DNA from: Perkinsus olseni
Taxonomy: Eukaryota; Perkinsozoa; Perkinsida
DNA: 52,576 bases
Assembly: GCA_013115125.1 (NCBI GenBank)
Contig: JABANN010000214.1
Location: 1-52,576, forward strand
Reading direction: 5' to 3'
In this document: in pieces, positions 11,191-22,290 of the stretch
How positions within the stretch are numbered: the first letter of the stretch is position 1
How the letters are laid out: every line of letters begins with the position of its first letter
Notes under the pieces: generated by a model
Databases searched by the model: none
Seen by the model: only the letters and a program-made list of their open reading frames with translations
What the model was told of the DNA's origin: nothing
Translations under genes and position numbers: made by a program

Positions 11191-11943
11191 GGAATCCTGA
11201 GGCAAGGTCTCCCTCTGGGACCTATTATATTTAATTATATCTGGGACCTTATTATCGTATTTATACAGCATAAATTCGGTATTATAAATTATTCTTCCCG
11301 ACTCCTCGAGCCGCCAGACATGAGCTTCGGCACACTTCTGATAGAACACTTGGAGCCCAACGCAACAGGGTCTGCTTTTGAAAGGTTCGGTTTGAAATGA
11401 GGGTGATTAAAGGAGGTTCCCTAAAACGAGTCCGACCACCTCTCGGCTCGAGTTTACTATAAATTGTGTATGAGAAGAGACACAACGTGAAGTACAGCGG
11501 ACTTCGTCACCTCATGAACCCATACGGCTCGTGAACTTGATACCAATAGTGAAGATACCGAGCTTCAGGTTTCCAAACATTACCCGAAGTTTTCTAAATC
11601 GGGAAGCGAGATTTTCATAAATTTCATCAAGAGAAAGAGAGAGAAGAATCACGGAAAATTGAATCTCGTCCGCCTGTTCCCTTCTTTGCTCCACTAGGCG
11701 GCGAGGCGTGAGCGTAGAGAGTCACCTATTTCCCCAACCGCTCTCGGAGTTGTTTCACCTGAACTCAGTTGTACTCTCAGAATTTGTTGGTGTACGCCAC
11801 CCACCCTTCCTTGGACGGCCATTAGAAGCTCTTCGGCGGCCTTCAATTGTCCTTCGTGGTTGCTTGGCTTTCTCTCTTCCTCTCGCAGCTTGCTGTAACT
11901 GCATAAATACCAGTTAGCAGCCCAAGGCCATTACTGGCCTACC

Positions 11944-13849
11944 TCAGGTGGATGGGAACCATCGGCGAAGGTATGCTGCTAGCTTTCTTGATGTCCCGCA
12001 GCCTTGCCTTTCTCGCCAGAGTCTCCTAACGTGATTAGTAACTCTCATTAAGGCAAGGTCTGACATGCACACTTCTTCCCAGGTTGAGTTCGGCTCTCTC
12101 CGGCTGCCGAAAAAACTCTGGAGAACGCCTCGAGCGATCGCTTCTGACCTGAAACGTACCCCCAAGCTCAACGCCAACAGACACATGAGCATTTTAGCTT
12201 AAAATAATGCTTACCCAGGCCCATGATTGCTAAGGAACTTGAGTTTCGCCGCCCTCCTGTTACCCATGAAGTCCTCAGTCGGCTCTTGGGTGAAACTCGT
12301 ATCCCCGTACTGCATGACATGACTGAAAATAGTCCGACGATAGCAAGAGGGGCAATTCTCGACTGAGCATCCGAATCACCTATCATTTGTCTCTTTTCTG
12401 ACCACATCATACTGATGCTGTAATGTCTCATTGTTATTTCTTGGGTCTTGTGTATCCTCATCCTCCATCCAGTTGACCGAAAAATGGTCTCCCAGGCAGG
12501 TCCCGAGGGAGACGTTGCCAACGACATCGTGCTGAAAATGAGCAAGACGTTATCAACCACATGCATGCGAGTGGGGAAAGTTGCACGGGGGAATTCTGTC
12601 CTACTGGAGTGCAGTAGGTGGCAAAGCTGGATTCATTCTCATTGGCGGCAGTGACATAATATCTACAAACCACGGCGGAATAAAAATAGCATCCTCAAGC
12701 TGAGGGCCCAATTAGCGTTTACTGGTTGGGAATAGTTGGCAGCCCATCGAACATACTGCCCGACTCGCAGGCCTCAACGTAGAAAACTAACTGTTTATAC
12801 CTGAACCCAAGAAACTTAGGAAAGTCTGTGCTGTTGGAGGCACACATTTTCTTGGTCTCCATAGCCTCCAGCCATGACCGAACTTGCTTCTTGCTGATCG
12901 ATGTGTCCAATAGTGCCAAGATTCCCGCTGAAAAGAAGGCTCGAGCTGAACCGCCGGGCCAATTCATAAATAATATCAGAACAGTTCGTATGGTATTAAG
13001 GCTTTTACAGTATAATACAAATAATATATAACAAGAACTGGAGATATAAATCTATTATAATTGATATTATTAGGAACATGAAGCTGCGAGCAGGGCAGAG
13101 GTCCCCTTACGCCCTCCATGATCCACGAAATTAATGAAGACGTAATCGTCCTTGGTGCTCTTCAAAACTCTCCCTGTAGCAAGCGAGGTATCTCCTGTCA
13201 GGACCTGCAGAGACGGGCCTCTTAGTATAGGTGGATGTAACTGGAACTGATCGCACCGCATGAGCGATGACACGATGCCATTGGCGTCACGGGGCGGAGG
13301 AACCTCTCGAAGATGGGCCAGCCTACCCCTTCCACATTTTTCACCGTGACCTCGTCATAGCTATAATCTACTTTGCAACCTTCGTAGACGTCCACGCCAG
13401 GATCGGTGCCTGGCATGGAGAGTAGCTCCATATTTGCGCAGCTGGCCCACCTGTTGGTTCGTTGAATAGTTTTCCGGGATAGGGGTTCATTGGGTCATTG
13501 ACGACGTCGTTGTACCTGGGGACCCACACTGTAGCATGCGCTGCTGCCGTTCATCCTCTGCTCACGAAAAGGTGATGATGTGTTCTTCCGGAATGCCATG
13601 CCTTTTGAGGATCTGATAGGCATGGCATATGTCAGCTTGATGGCGGTAGTTGTAGTAACCGTTAGAACCAGCGATGAGGACCTGATATCACGAATTAAGG
13701 CCATCGACAAGTTCAAGCTTCCATCCACAAAGCAGGTCAATCGTACGTACAGCCCAGTGATGCGACCCTGAATTATCGCCCAGCGGTTGCGAGACCCCAA
13801 TTGATGGGCTAATGCAGAGAAGTGCAGCAAACGCTACAGAGAGAGTCAT
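11944..13849 (-). CDS. Legumain (asparaginyl endopeptidase, peptidase C13), 11 exons
   Basis: Exons on the minus strand: 13849-13751, 13681-13566, 13515-13451, 13409-13327, 13204-13111, 12927-12846, 12800-12723, 12662-12587, 12531-12380, 12322-12215 and 12148-11944. Every phase closes, giving 385 residues. Introns run from 41 to 183 nt. The protein starts with a signal peptide ([20 protein letters not shown]), then [32 protein letters not shown], the catalytic His in NFVDHGG (about His150) and the catalytic Cys in [10 protein letters not shown] (about Cys191), then [14 protein letters not shown] and [10 protein letters not shown]. The last 70 residues correspond to the C-terminal prodomain. 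Legumains cleave after Asn in lysosome-like or extracellular acidic compartments and self-activate. All catalytic elements are present, so it looks functional. Any intron inside the last exon would change only the tail. Confidence 0.93.
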
Positions 13850-15018
13850 GCTGCAAGCAGAGATTGAAAAGTTCTGAGGGAGTTTAGGCAGCCTCTCTAT
13901 TCGTTCAGTTCGGAAAAGCCCCCCCTCCCTGGCGATCCCGAGCAAGATATAACGGGTGCACTATAACTCAGTATAGTGTGGCTATTTGAGATGGGGCTCA
14001 AAGAAAGGTAAAACCGGACTCGAGAGGAGTTCGGGAAACTGATGTAGTTGTTGGATTCAGAGTGAACGTATGCTCCATAGCATGACGAGGAACACACGTG
14101 TTCACTAAGACGAACGTACGTAGTACATACCATGAGCAAAGCCCGGCTATATTCCCGGGAATTTCCGGGAATTCCCGGGAAGAATCTCAACCATTCTCCC
14201 AGGGAATATTGAGCATTCTTTCTTCCCGGGAATTTTCGGAATTCCCGGTAAGAAAGAATAGCATTCTTCCCCGCTGGGCCACCCTAAGCGAAGGCGCACA
14301 AAGAGCAAGGTCGGTACGTAGCAGCAATGAAGGTAGTTGTCCCCACTTATAATTCATCGCTGAGTTCTACTCAGCGAGTGCGAATCCAAAGGCCACTCTA
14401 GCGGACGATCAGATGCCGCCAACACTGACGAGACATTCACTGCTCGAAAGCATCAAGATGAGCCACGCAAGCCCGGTTTTCGATAGACCAACTAGAGTGG
14501 TCACTGGCCGCTGGTCGGCACTGTGGTGGGCCGTGCGCACTCCGCACAATACAACTGTACGAACCGCGCGGTACGAACGTGGAAACTGGGGGACGCTGTC
14601 CCAGCTGTACCCCTTGGCATGCGGCGTACGACTCGTATGATACGAGATACATGGAGAATTCATGATGAGGACCGTGGACCACGGTGTCGACCCCGCGCAG
14701 ACTTTTAAGGGGCAGATTTCGATAAGATGTACCTTGGCGGCCTGAGGGCCTAAACAGAAGGTGATGGAATCACCGTGGTCCTCAGTAGATGAAAACAAGA
14801 GAGATTCGTATCGGTAAGGTGCTCCTGCCTCGGAGCTAATCAGTCATGGGTTGTAACGATCAAACTCACCTGACGTGAGTAATTGGACTGTAGTTTCTCT
14901 GTAGTAATTGGAAGTTTATGGAAAAGATGACCTGCTTGTGTTATACCAGCTTGTGTGACCAGTTACAGATCCGTCCTTACATTGGCGTGTGTCATGTAGT
15001 TGGTGTGAATTTATCAGC
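13850..15018. other. Intergenic stretch, possible minus-strand exons
   Basis: No confident gene. Minus-strand frames at about 14695-14798 (containing STEDHGDSITFCLG) and 14580-14682 (FSMYLVSYESYAACQG) read like coding sequence and could be exons of an unrecognised gene, but splice phases were not resolved. Palindromes with one central base occur at 14632-14646 and 14671-14685. Confidence 0.4.
14149..14264. repeat. Palindromic cluster rich in CCCGGGAATT words
   Basis: Three overlapping copies of ttcccgggaatt lie at 14149-14182 and a related diverged copy at 14220-14255, each followed or preceded by agaat/attct. The region is a dense set of nested inverted repeats able to fold. No gene overlaps it. 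Confidence 0.7.
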
Positions 15019-18000
15019 ATGGGTTTGTATTCTCCCTGCTTGCTTGCTTCTCTGGCCTGTATCGGGGATGCCTGCAGCTTTCTATTCGCCAACTTCCCTG
15101 TGAGCGATTTGGACGCCCAGAGGGTTAATAGATGGATGAAGCGCCGCGGACCCGACACCACAAACGTATGGCGAGATGCACATGGCAAGTGAGTCACGCA
15201 CGAAAGCAAACTCTCTCCTATGATATGATCTGCCCGGGGCTCGCGCTCTCCTGACTTGTTCTGCCGTATCAAGCCCTGCTCACAAGCTCGCTGTGAGCAG
15301 AGCTCGACCTTAATACGAACGAGCCATGGTCTTCACCGATTTCAGATACACGTACGTCCACAATCTACTCCACATGACGGGAGAAGTCGTGCAACAGCCA
15401 CTACGGTAGGCTAGTTCAACACTCAGCGAAGGGTGTATTGTCTTATTATACGTGATAATTTTCCTTGATGTCCCAAGTGACGGCTCCCACTGAGCCTCAA
15501 GGCTCCGGCTAAGACACATCACGTCTCCGTGGCGCCTGATGACTTTACACTCATGTGACGTCAGCATTATTCTTGAAATGAGTACCGAACACATTCTTAG
15601 AAGAATTCTGAACACAACAAGAACACAGTGAAGAACATAAACACAGAGTTTGTGTTCTCCTGCCGTAAGACAACTGCGCATTCCCCCACGCGCACGTACA
15701 CAATCCTATGTTATCACCTGTTGACCCTACGATACCATTGAATCCTACGAGACCGAATGTTGATCCCACGATACCCTCAAATCCTACGATACCCCCCGTT
15801 CATCCTATGACACCATATGACCCCTCTACGACACCATTTGACCCTGCTACGATACCTGATAACGATTCTACGGCACCAGTCAGTTCTAACTCTTCAATTA
15901 ACCCTGTCACGGTTTCGGCTTCTGGGACGCGCTCTTTGAGTGCGGGACGGGGTCCGGCGCAGGATGCGGTCGAAAATATTGAGGGGCGTATATTTGGTGG
16001 TCGGGTTCCTCCTGGTAGAACTCGCCTAAATAATGGGGGGTAGGCCTTTCTTTTTTCCAGCTCGGATGACGAGGATATGGTAGCATTGTTCAACGGTGAA
16101 ATTTACAACTGGGAGGAGCTGGCAGAAGGGAACGATTCTATCATATCAGACGGGCAGGTTATTCTCCCCCTCTACAGGTTCGAGTGTCCATGCATGAACC
16201 GCGTGGAGTGTACCGCTCAGGGACCTTGGCATCGACGAATTTGTTCGTCACCTTGATGGTGAATTTGCGATTCTGCTCCATGACAGAACCAGCAGCGAAA
16301 TCACTTTGGCTGTTGATACCTTCAGCACAAAGCCACTCTGGTGAGGATCTTAAAGAACGCTCTCTTATCGACGGCAAGGTGACGAACGTTCACCGCCTGC
16401 TTTTTACGATGTGCAGTTTGACACGTTGAGTTCTATACCCTAGGCTAGGGTCCCTAGCTACGAACTAGTCCGCGCTGCCCATCAGATCCCTCAGAAAAGA
16501 CCTGCCGAACCTCTGCGTCACCGGCGGCCTCGGTCAGGTTCGCTAGGGAAGGCTCTCGTTTCGCCGCGGCAACATACAAAAGTGCCTTATATGCCTTGGG
16601 GTTCATCGTGAGTTGCCCGCCGCTCGTACAGTTCTGTATCCTCGGAAGCTTTTCAGGACGCCAGTTCACGAATGGTCAGTCCTAATAGGGTCCTGGTTTT
16701 CGTGGAAGACGATTCAGGCAACGTAGATCTCTCCCGTACGATAACCGTCACAGAGTTCGACATAAGGCAGTACAAGGTGATAACCTGGCCGTTCACCGAG
16801 AGTTGCTGGGTCGTCTTGATCCCATTCCTCATCAGAGGATGATCTCATGTGGATCACAGAGTGAAACAAGGAGCTCACCGCCTTTAGATTCTAAGGCTCA
16901 GAACTCGACGGATACTGTGACATATTGACCTATTGAACTCACGCTCAATGGCTTACGCTAGAGCAAAGGGCACTAAGATATCACTAACGGGCTCACGCCA
17001 TAGAGACAGATCGAACACAATGGCGTACCCAAATGAACAATGATTGGAAAGGCGGTTCACTAAAGAGAGTGTGCATCTGATTATCGCTTGAATGCAGAAG
17101 TCTACGGCCGACTTTGAGACCGCTTTCATCGATGCGCTGAGGAAGAGAACGCGTGCCGTTCGGCATCCCATTTTCATCGGGCTCAGCAGCGGGTAGGCGT
17201 CTGCAATAAGGGAGCTATCGTGAGCCGGAATACTGCTATTCGCACTCAGTCACGACTCGGGAGCTATCCATCTCGGCCTCTTACACTTGGGATTGCACCA
17301 CACCGCAGTGACCATTTCGGGCGACGAGGACCTCACTGTCGTTGAGAACAGGTGCGAAAACAGCAGCGTCTGCGCGATGCACTACTAGTTCAGTAGACCT
17401 GAGTTCCCGATTCAGGGTCAATCAAGGGTCCGATCTAAATGAACACTGGCTGCTTGCGATTTCGAGCCGAGACGACGAGGATGAGGCCAACTGGGTGGAA
17501 GCCGAGGTTGAGCACTTCAACTACACACATGAGGCGTACCTTAGTTGCGACTTTAGTGCCCTCAAAGTCGGCGATTTTTCAGTGACCTTCCGCCTTCCTT
17601 ATCCACCGACCAGGCTTCTAGAGGCCTCTCACTCATCTGCAGGCATATGCGTGATCAGGGTAAGCACAAGGTGAACGAACAGCAATACCAGCTCAGACTC
17701 GTCCCGCGCATAAAAGTTCGCTCATTGTTGATCCATCCCATCTTCAAGGCGCATTGGTGTACCTCTCGGGGACGGGAGGTGACGAGGTCTTGTCCGACTA
17801 CGCCTTCAATGGCACGAGGTTCGGAGCTCAGTCGCAGTTCGGCGGCCTTTGGCCAAGGGATCTCCATAGTATCTTCCCTTGGGGCACGTTATTTCTGAGT
17901 ACGCAAAGGGACTACTTGATGAAAGAGGTGTGTGACGCACTCGCGCCCTGCAGGACTCGTCACTTCTTGCTCAGGAGCTGGTGGCCGGCTCACATGGTGT

Positions 18001-18246
18001 CGAAGGCCGTTACCCCTTCTTGGACCGCCGAGTGGTGCAAGAATGGCTATGGCTCTCGGCAGATGTGAAGAACTCAGCATACAAGGTTCACACTACCGGG
18101 CCCTGACACAGCGAGGGCGATTTCAGGCTCCGTTGAAAGTTCTGTTCGATACACTCAATTATCCCTATTTACCGACCAAGGTCGGCTTCTCTGTGATGTC
18201 GAGGCAACTGCCCTCTGACGAGCCAGTGAGCTACCATACTCTGTGA
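15019..18246 (+). CDS. Secreted asparagine-synthase-like protein, 13 exons
   Basis: Exons: 15019-15188, 15346-15405, 16061-16183, 16221-16340, 16538-16607, 16657-16776, 17098-17192, 17250-17351, 17416-17535, 17614-17659, about 17749-17927, 17954-18085 and 18127-18246, roughly 485 residues. Phases close except at the exon 10/11 join. The N-terminal half is a class II glutamine amidotransferase fold (RRGPDTTN, YVHNLLHMTGE, VALFNGEIYN, RHLDGEFAILLHD, VDTFSTKPLW). The C-terminal half is an asparagine-synthase ATP-pyrophosphatase domain (FIGLSSGHDSGAIHL loop, YLSGTGGDEVLSDY, EGRYPFLDRRVVQEWLWL, APLKVLFDTLNYPY). The expected nucleophile Cys is not residue 2. It follows a signal-peptide-like start (MGLYSPCLLASLACIGDA) in ACSFLFANF. 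The family converts Asp or related carboxylates to amides using Gln and ATP; the real substrate here is unknown. Secretion is inferred. Confidence 0.88.
15708..15870 (+). repeat. Degenerate minisatellite inside intron 2 of the Asn-synthase-like gene
   Basis: Within the 655-nt intron (15406-16060) the words cctacgataccc and gaccctac recur at irregular steps of about 15-24 nt. The stretch is open on the plus strand and would encode Pro-Thr-Ile-Pro repeats (DPTIP, NPTIP), continuing open to 16043. It sits between exons whose phases match directly, so it is treated as intronic. Confidence 0.55.
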
Positions 18247-19463
18247 TTACGAGGCAGAGTGGTTCAGCTTAGACCCACATATGGAAGTCCCACCTACATG
18301 CACCTCGGTTTTGTCCTCCGCCATTGCCGACAGATCTCATCTCAAAGGGAGTGCATTATGTGCGTCCATCGTAACTTGGAATCACAGTTAATTCGGCCCA
18401 CTTCTGCACGGCTTTCCACGTGCCATGGGGTCCTAGCATCATCTAAGAAGGCGAGCTAGCTTCATGAGCACATATTGATGTGTACCGCGCGCCCGTTCAG
18501 TCGGCGCAATCGCTCGAACTGCCAGGCTGGAATGCGAAGATTTTTTATCCTCGCATCAGCAACATGTTCCTGCCATTGTAGGCGTGCCCTGCGGGTGGAA
18601 TCAGTTCTCCTTGGGGAGACAATAGATGCTCCCTCGCTACCTGTCAGAGCGGCCGTGTTCTCGTAGAGAATACCATGAGGTGCACCCACATGGGTGAGCC
18701 AAATAGCTCTTTCTAACTCATGCTCTGGAGCCCTTCGGTGCTCATCAGGCACATGGACGGGCCAAGTAATCTGCCAAGATGCACGCCCAGAAGCAGAAGT
18801 GTGGCCGACCCTTCAACCGCCCAAACCTGTTATAGAACACATCGAACAACTCCCCTCACCACAAATGGTAGCGGCGTAACTGGAAACTGCGTCACATCTC
18901 AATAAGGCGTCCGACTCTCTCGACATTCGGTGAAGCAATCAACCTGGATAATCTCTTTAATGTTATTCCCTATCAGCACAATGACGTCGTGTGACACGAA
19001 ACCGTGACGGCCTCCCAATCGCTTGCTGAGTGTATTACGGTTGTTCGGAGAGTTCAGCCATTACTTCTCGATAGTGTTCCCGCTGTTTTTTCGTCTAATC
19101 TTTTTATCAGGGAGCCCGAAGCGACTTGCCGGTTACATGCTCATTTCCTAGTCTTTGAGCTATTCTTGGACGTTTTGCCGCAACGTCTCGACAAATACAC
19201 TACTTTCTTCATAACCGTTATGGCCGTTATTATATAAGTCCTCGGATATGACGTCTTCGAACGATCGTCGATTCGACGATCGTTTTACCCTATTGGGTAC
19301 GATGCGACCTTATTTTTGAATACTATGGCAGAGGAACTCGTCTGAGTCGACAACCCGATGGTTCAAGTTCTTAAGGGCTACGCCGTTGCCCAAGTCCAAC
19401 CCCTGTGAGAAACCGCTGAGCCACCGCCTCTCTCACGCGGCATGCACACACAGCACAGACCTC
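18247..19463. other. Intergenic stretch, no confident gene
   Basis: A minus-strand frame at 18462-18752 and a plus-strand frame ending at 19237 (after EPEATCRLHAHFLVFELFLD, possibly preceded by an AG acceptor near 19110) look partly coding. Neither has an ATG and phase-matched partners. The 12-bp-arm palindrome at 19260-19284 lies 180 nt upstream of the next gene. Confidence 0.4.
19260..19284. repeat. Perfect palindrome, 12-bp arms, 1-nt centre
   Basis: AACGATCGTCGA, T, TCGACGATCGTT. It lies in the intergenic region between the Asn-synthase-like gene and the next plus-strand gene. Confidence 0.95.
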
Positions 19464-20581
19464 ATGATAGATTGGCTCGAGGGTATCCGACTCACATTAT
19501 CCACCGTACTGTCAGAGCGCTGTCTTGGTAGTCAAAGACGCTATGCGGGGGGCTGCCGAAGCAGCTCAAAAAGGCGACCTTGCTTCTTTCGTGAACGAGA
19601 AGATCCTACCCTCTATAATAAGATACCACAATATACTGGCGTTCCACGATGGCCCAATGGCCACGGACTGTAAAACAGCGTGCGAGTAGCGAGTCGGGTC
19701 ATACTTTGTCCGTATCAGGTCTGATAGGGTTGCTAACCATGAGGATATTCGCGTTCGCGATTCTGACAGATTCAGAAGGCACGTCAACGAACGAATTTGA
19801 CGAGTGAGCTCCCTCGGTTGTTTGGTCGAAGTTGCGGGGGAAGTTGCTTCCGTTTTGCAGGAAGTTCAGTCCTCAATTCGTCCAACTCCTCGAGAATCTC
19901 ACTCTGGGTGAAATCGTCATGTCCGGCTGGGCAAGAGGGCTCTTCGAATTTCTCCTGCTCGCCTTCGAGAGGCTGGGGCTGGTTGACAGGGGTGCTGTCG
20001 GCGGCGCGTGCTCACAAGTATGCTGCACACTTTTCTCTGTGGTTCTATTATAAATGTTTGCCTTCTCGACAGACTCGATGCTCCCGCGAGTAATCGACGC
20101 GAGCTTTACTCGCTCATTGTCGAGTAAAAATGATTCTCCGAACAAGGTTTTTGCCCTCTATTTAGGACTTCCAAGATGAGAGCTCCCGGGCAAACTGTTT
20201 TTACAAGAGAGTTCTATCTGCGGTAAGTAATGCGTAACGGACTCTATCGCTAGAAGCACGACGTGCTTAGCACGTCCGCTAGGCCTTTTTCAGGCTAATG
20301 ATGGAGACGTTTATCGAGTGCTGGGGGACGTCAATGTCGAACTGTATGACACTCTTCAGGATTCGAGCTTATCAGAGTTATCAGAGCGATGCGCTTCTCG
20401 GGAACGCCGCCGCCTTTCAGAGTCCGATGAACTCGTGGTCACGACGGGCTTTTCTTCAGGTTTCGCCGGTCTTGTGGAGAGCGATCGTGAAATCCTCCGC
20501 CATATTGAGACCCGAAGCAGATGTCCAACCAGCAAGCCCATCGCTCGCTTGCCCTCTTGGAAGAACTTCTTACCCGATTGA
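19464..20581 (+). CDS. Unrecognised protein, 6 exons
   Basis: Exons 19464-19482, 19532-19669, 19719-19803, 19861-20017, 20166-20222 and 20294-20581 join in phase to 247 residues and a stop. I do not recognise the family. The N-terminal two thirds is largely helical and hydrophobic in places (KDAMRGAAEAAQKGDLASF, LTMRIFAFAILTDSEG, GLFEFLLLAFERLGLVDRG). The C-terminal third is charged and Ser-rich (ELSERCASRERRRLSESDE). No signal peptide is obvious. The first exon contributes only 19 coding nt, so an upstream exon instead of this ATG is possible. A 7-bp-arm palindrome sits in the last intron (20254-20268). The gene is followed after 75 nt by a 9-bp-arm palindrome. Confidence 0.65.
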
Positions 20582-20656
20582 CCCCAGCCGTTGGGAATGC
20601 AAAGCCCTGACACGACGATCAACATCCCCAAGCTCCTATAGGTGAATGCTGGGCTA

Positions 20657-20675
20657 TCGTACCAAGTTGGTACGA
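20657..20675. repeat. Perfect palindrome, 9-bp arms, 1-nt centre
   Basis: TCGTACCAA, G, TTGGTACGA, 75 nt downstream of the stop codon of the preceding gene. A terminator-like or 3'-end role cannot be excluded, but the class occurs in introns too. Confidence 0.9.
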
Positions 20676-20867
20676 CAACGAGATCAGTATGCGAGTTAGG
20701 CGGGGTGGGTCATTAGCTGAACCGGGTGAAAGGCGATGCACCACTCCTTATCCAACTTCGACGGTGGATAGTATTTTTTTCCATGAGTTTCTTTGCTGGA
20801 ATCGTTCCGAGACTCGACAAAGATGTCGAGAGGGCAAAGCTTGACAGACATTTGCCGCTGTTTTCGC

Positions 20868-21158
20868 TCAATCCTTCTCTTTACCCAAGGCCCGTTCCCT
20901 TATTCGGAACCGACTGTCTCTCGGCGAGGGCAGTTGGTCGGGAGTGCGGGAGAGGACCAAGCACTGTGAACCCGAGGCCCGAACCCTTTCAGGGTCTCGC
21001 CTTGGGGTAGAACCATATAGCGTACGGCAAGAAATTCCCTGGTTCATGAGAAATTCACCGTCGAAGTGGATAGTAGGTAGCGGGTTACCCTTCATATCTC
21101 TCCACGTCCGACCAGCCAGATCTACTGTTATTCCATTGGGGCGGTCTTGCATACACAT
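20868..21158 (-). CDS. Possible small protein or exon, unrecognised
   Basis: A 97-codon ATG-initiated frame whose first half (GITVDLAGRTWRDMKGN, then IHFDGEFLMNQGIS) looks like a beta-rich protein, while the second half looks like chance translation. No family is known to me. It would be divergent, by 77 nt, from the gene starting at 21236. One of the two may be an artefact. Confidence 0.25.
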   Translation of the reverse strand: MCMQDRPNGITVDLAGRTWRDMKGNPLPTIHFDGEFLMNQGISCRTLYGSTPRRDPERVRASGSQCLVLSRTPDQLPSPRDSRFRIRERALGKEKD

Positions 21159-21235
21159 TGGCTTTTTGTCAATCGTCGGTCTAGTGGACCGACGTTTGAA
21201 ATACAGGCTCTCGAGTACCTGTAGTACGGGCTCTC

Positions 21236-21649
21236 ATGACGGATGTCTCTGGTGGACAAGGCGTCAATGTCAACGATAGATATCTTTGGACTTTTTGCTC
21301 CCGCTTGGTAGAACTCTGCAGGTACTGCATATTTATGACGGATTCTAGGGCGGTTGAAACCGTCGGTGTAGCGAAAATGAGCAATGCCTCGGTGGTAACG
21401 CTCACGTATGAAGCGAACAAGCTTTACTGTAAGATACTCGGTAATTGCGGCGTATATTTCAACGTAAGATCGTCCTTGACTGCCTCGGGCTAGATTTTCT
21501 CGTAGGTGCCTGATTCGGTTGCCGACTACCCAGAGAGGAAGGTTGGCTGGGGCAAGATCTCGGTGATGATACGCGAGATGAGTCGGAGAGAAGAGGAGTG
21601 CGAGTTCGGTGTCTCCATAGACACTGATGCCTACTTCAGTGAGCCATGA
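21236..21649 (+). CDS. Unrecognised two-exon protein
   Basis: Exons 21236-21463 and 21506-21649 are separated by a 42-nt intron (gtaaga ... cgtag) and join in phase 0 to 123 residues with a stop. The sequence looks like a compact domain with Cys pairs: TLTYEANKLYCKILGNCGVY, then YPERKVGWGKISVMIREMSR and CEFGVSIDTDAYFSEP. I recognise no family. An upstream exon carrying a signal peptide may exist. The short intron and coding-like second exon are the main support. Confidence 0.5.
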
Positions 21650-21659
21650 TATTTACATA

Positions 21660-22290
21660 AGCGGATTGGCAGAGCTCAATGAAATGGCGCATGTTGAACT
21701 TCAAGTCGCAGTCTCCATTGGAGACTCTCCAACTTGTCGGCATTCGCCAACACTCTGCTAGATTCTAGCAGCTAGAAGACTTTTCGGAGCCACACTGTAT
21801 AGCCTCTCTCGTGCGACGGAGTAACCCACATGTCGTACGACCAACTGGAAGGATCTACCCCGCCCTTGTGGTCAATTTCAGGCTGAGCGTTTCAGCCCGA
21901 AATTTTCAGGGACACGCGAGAATCTCGATAATATCGTTGAAGACTTCGAATTAGATGGGCCCAAGCTCGTGGGGATAGCAGAAGAGTTTCATCAGGAAGA
22001 GCTAGGTCAGTAGGATAATCGCGGGCAGGGCATTCTCAATTCGTCGTCGTTCAGAGTTCGAAGACTCTTTTCCCCGAGGACACGGCATTGGTTCTTTTTT
22101 CATTGTCCGAAATCATGAAGAGGGACGGCAAATACTCCGAGAATGGTGAGCCATCAGACTCGGCGGGGTGTCTGATAAACTGGGAAGCTCCTTGTCGAAA
22201 TACAACGGTCGTTGAAACCGGGCCCTGAGGCGTTCCGAAGAGGCGTGTAGTCCAAAGTCATTTCTCAAAAGTCTTTCCGGGTATCATCTG
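21660..22290 (+). CDS. Fragmentary multi-exon gene, possibly EF-hand-like
   Basis: Several short segments look like exons: near 21664-21705 (GLAELNEMAHVELQ), 21910-22005 (LDNIVEDFELDGPKLVGIAE), 22055-22145 (LFPEDTALVLFSLSEIMKRD) and a possible microexon at 22272-22290. Each is bounded by plausible AG and GT sites, but the phase between the second and third does not close and no start or stop is clear. The acidic, helical character resembles the degenerate EF-hand exons of the 2571-7474 gene. It may be a decayed relative or a gene with exons I have missed. Odd-centred palindromes lie at 21710-21726 and 21755-21771. Confidence 0.3.

Noticed and set aside
11200-11400. Reverse-transcriptase-like motif (RQGLPLGPIIFN) after the retrocopy
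   Set aside because: A single short match to the QG-x-x-LSP motif of LINE enzymes with no other domain blocks around it. Probably chance, although a LINE fragment at a retrocopy edge would be possible.
15708-16043. Pro-rich open frame as an independent gene
   Set aside because: It lies inside an intron whose flanking exons join in phase and is built from repeats.
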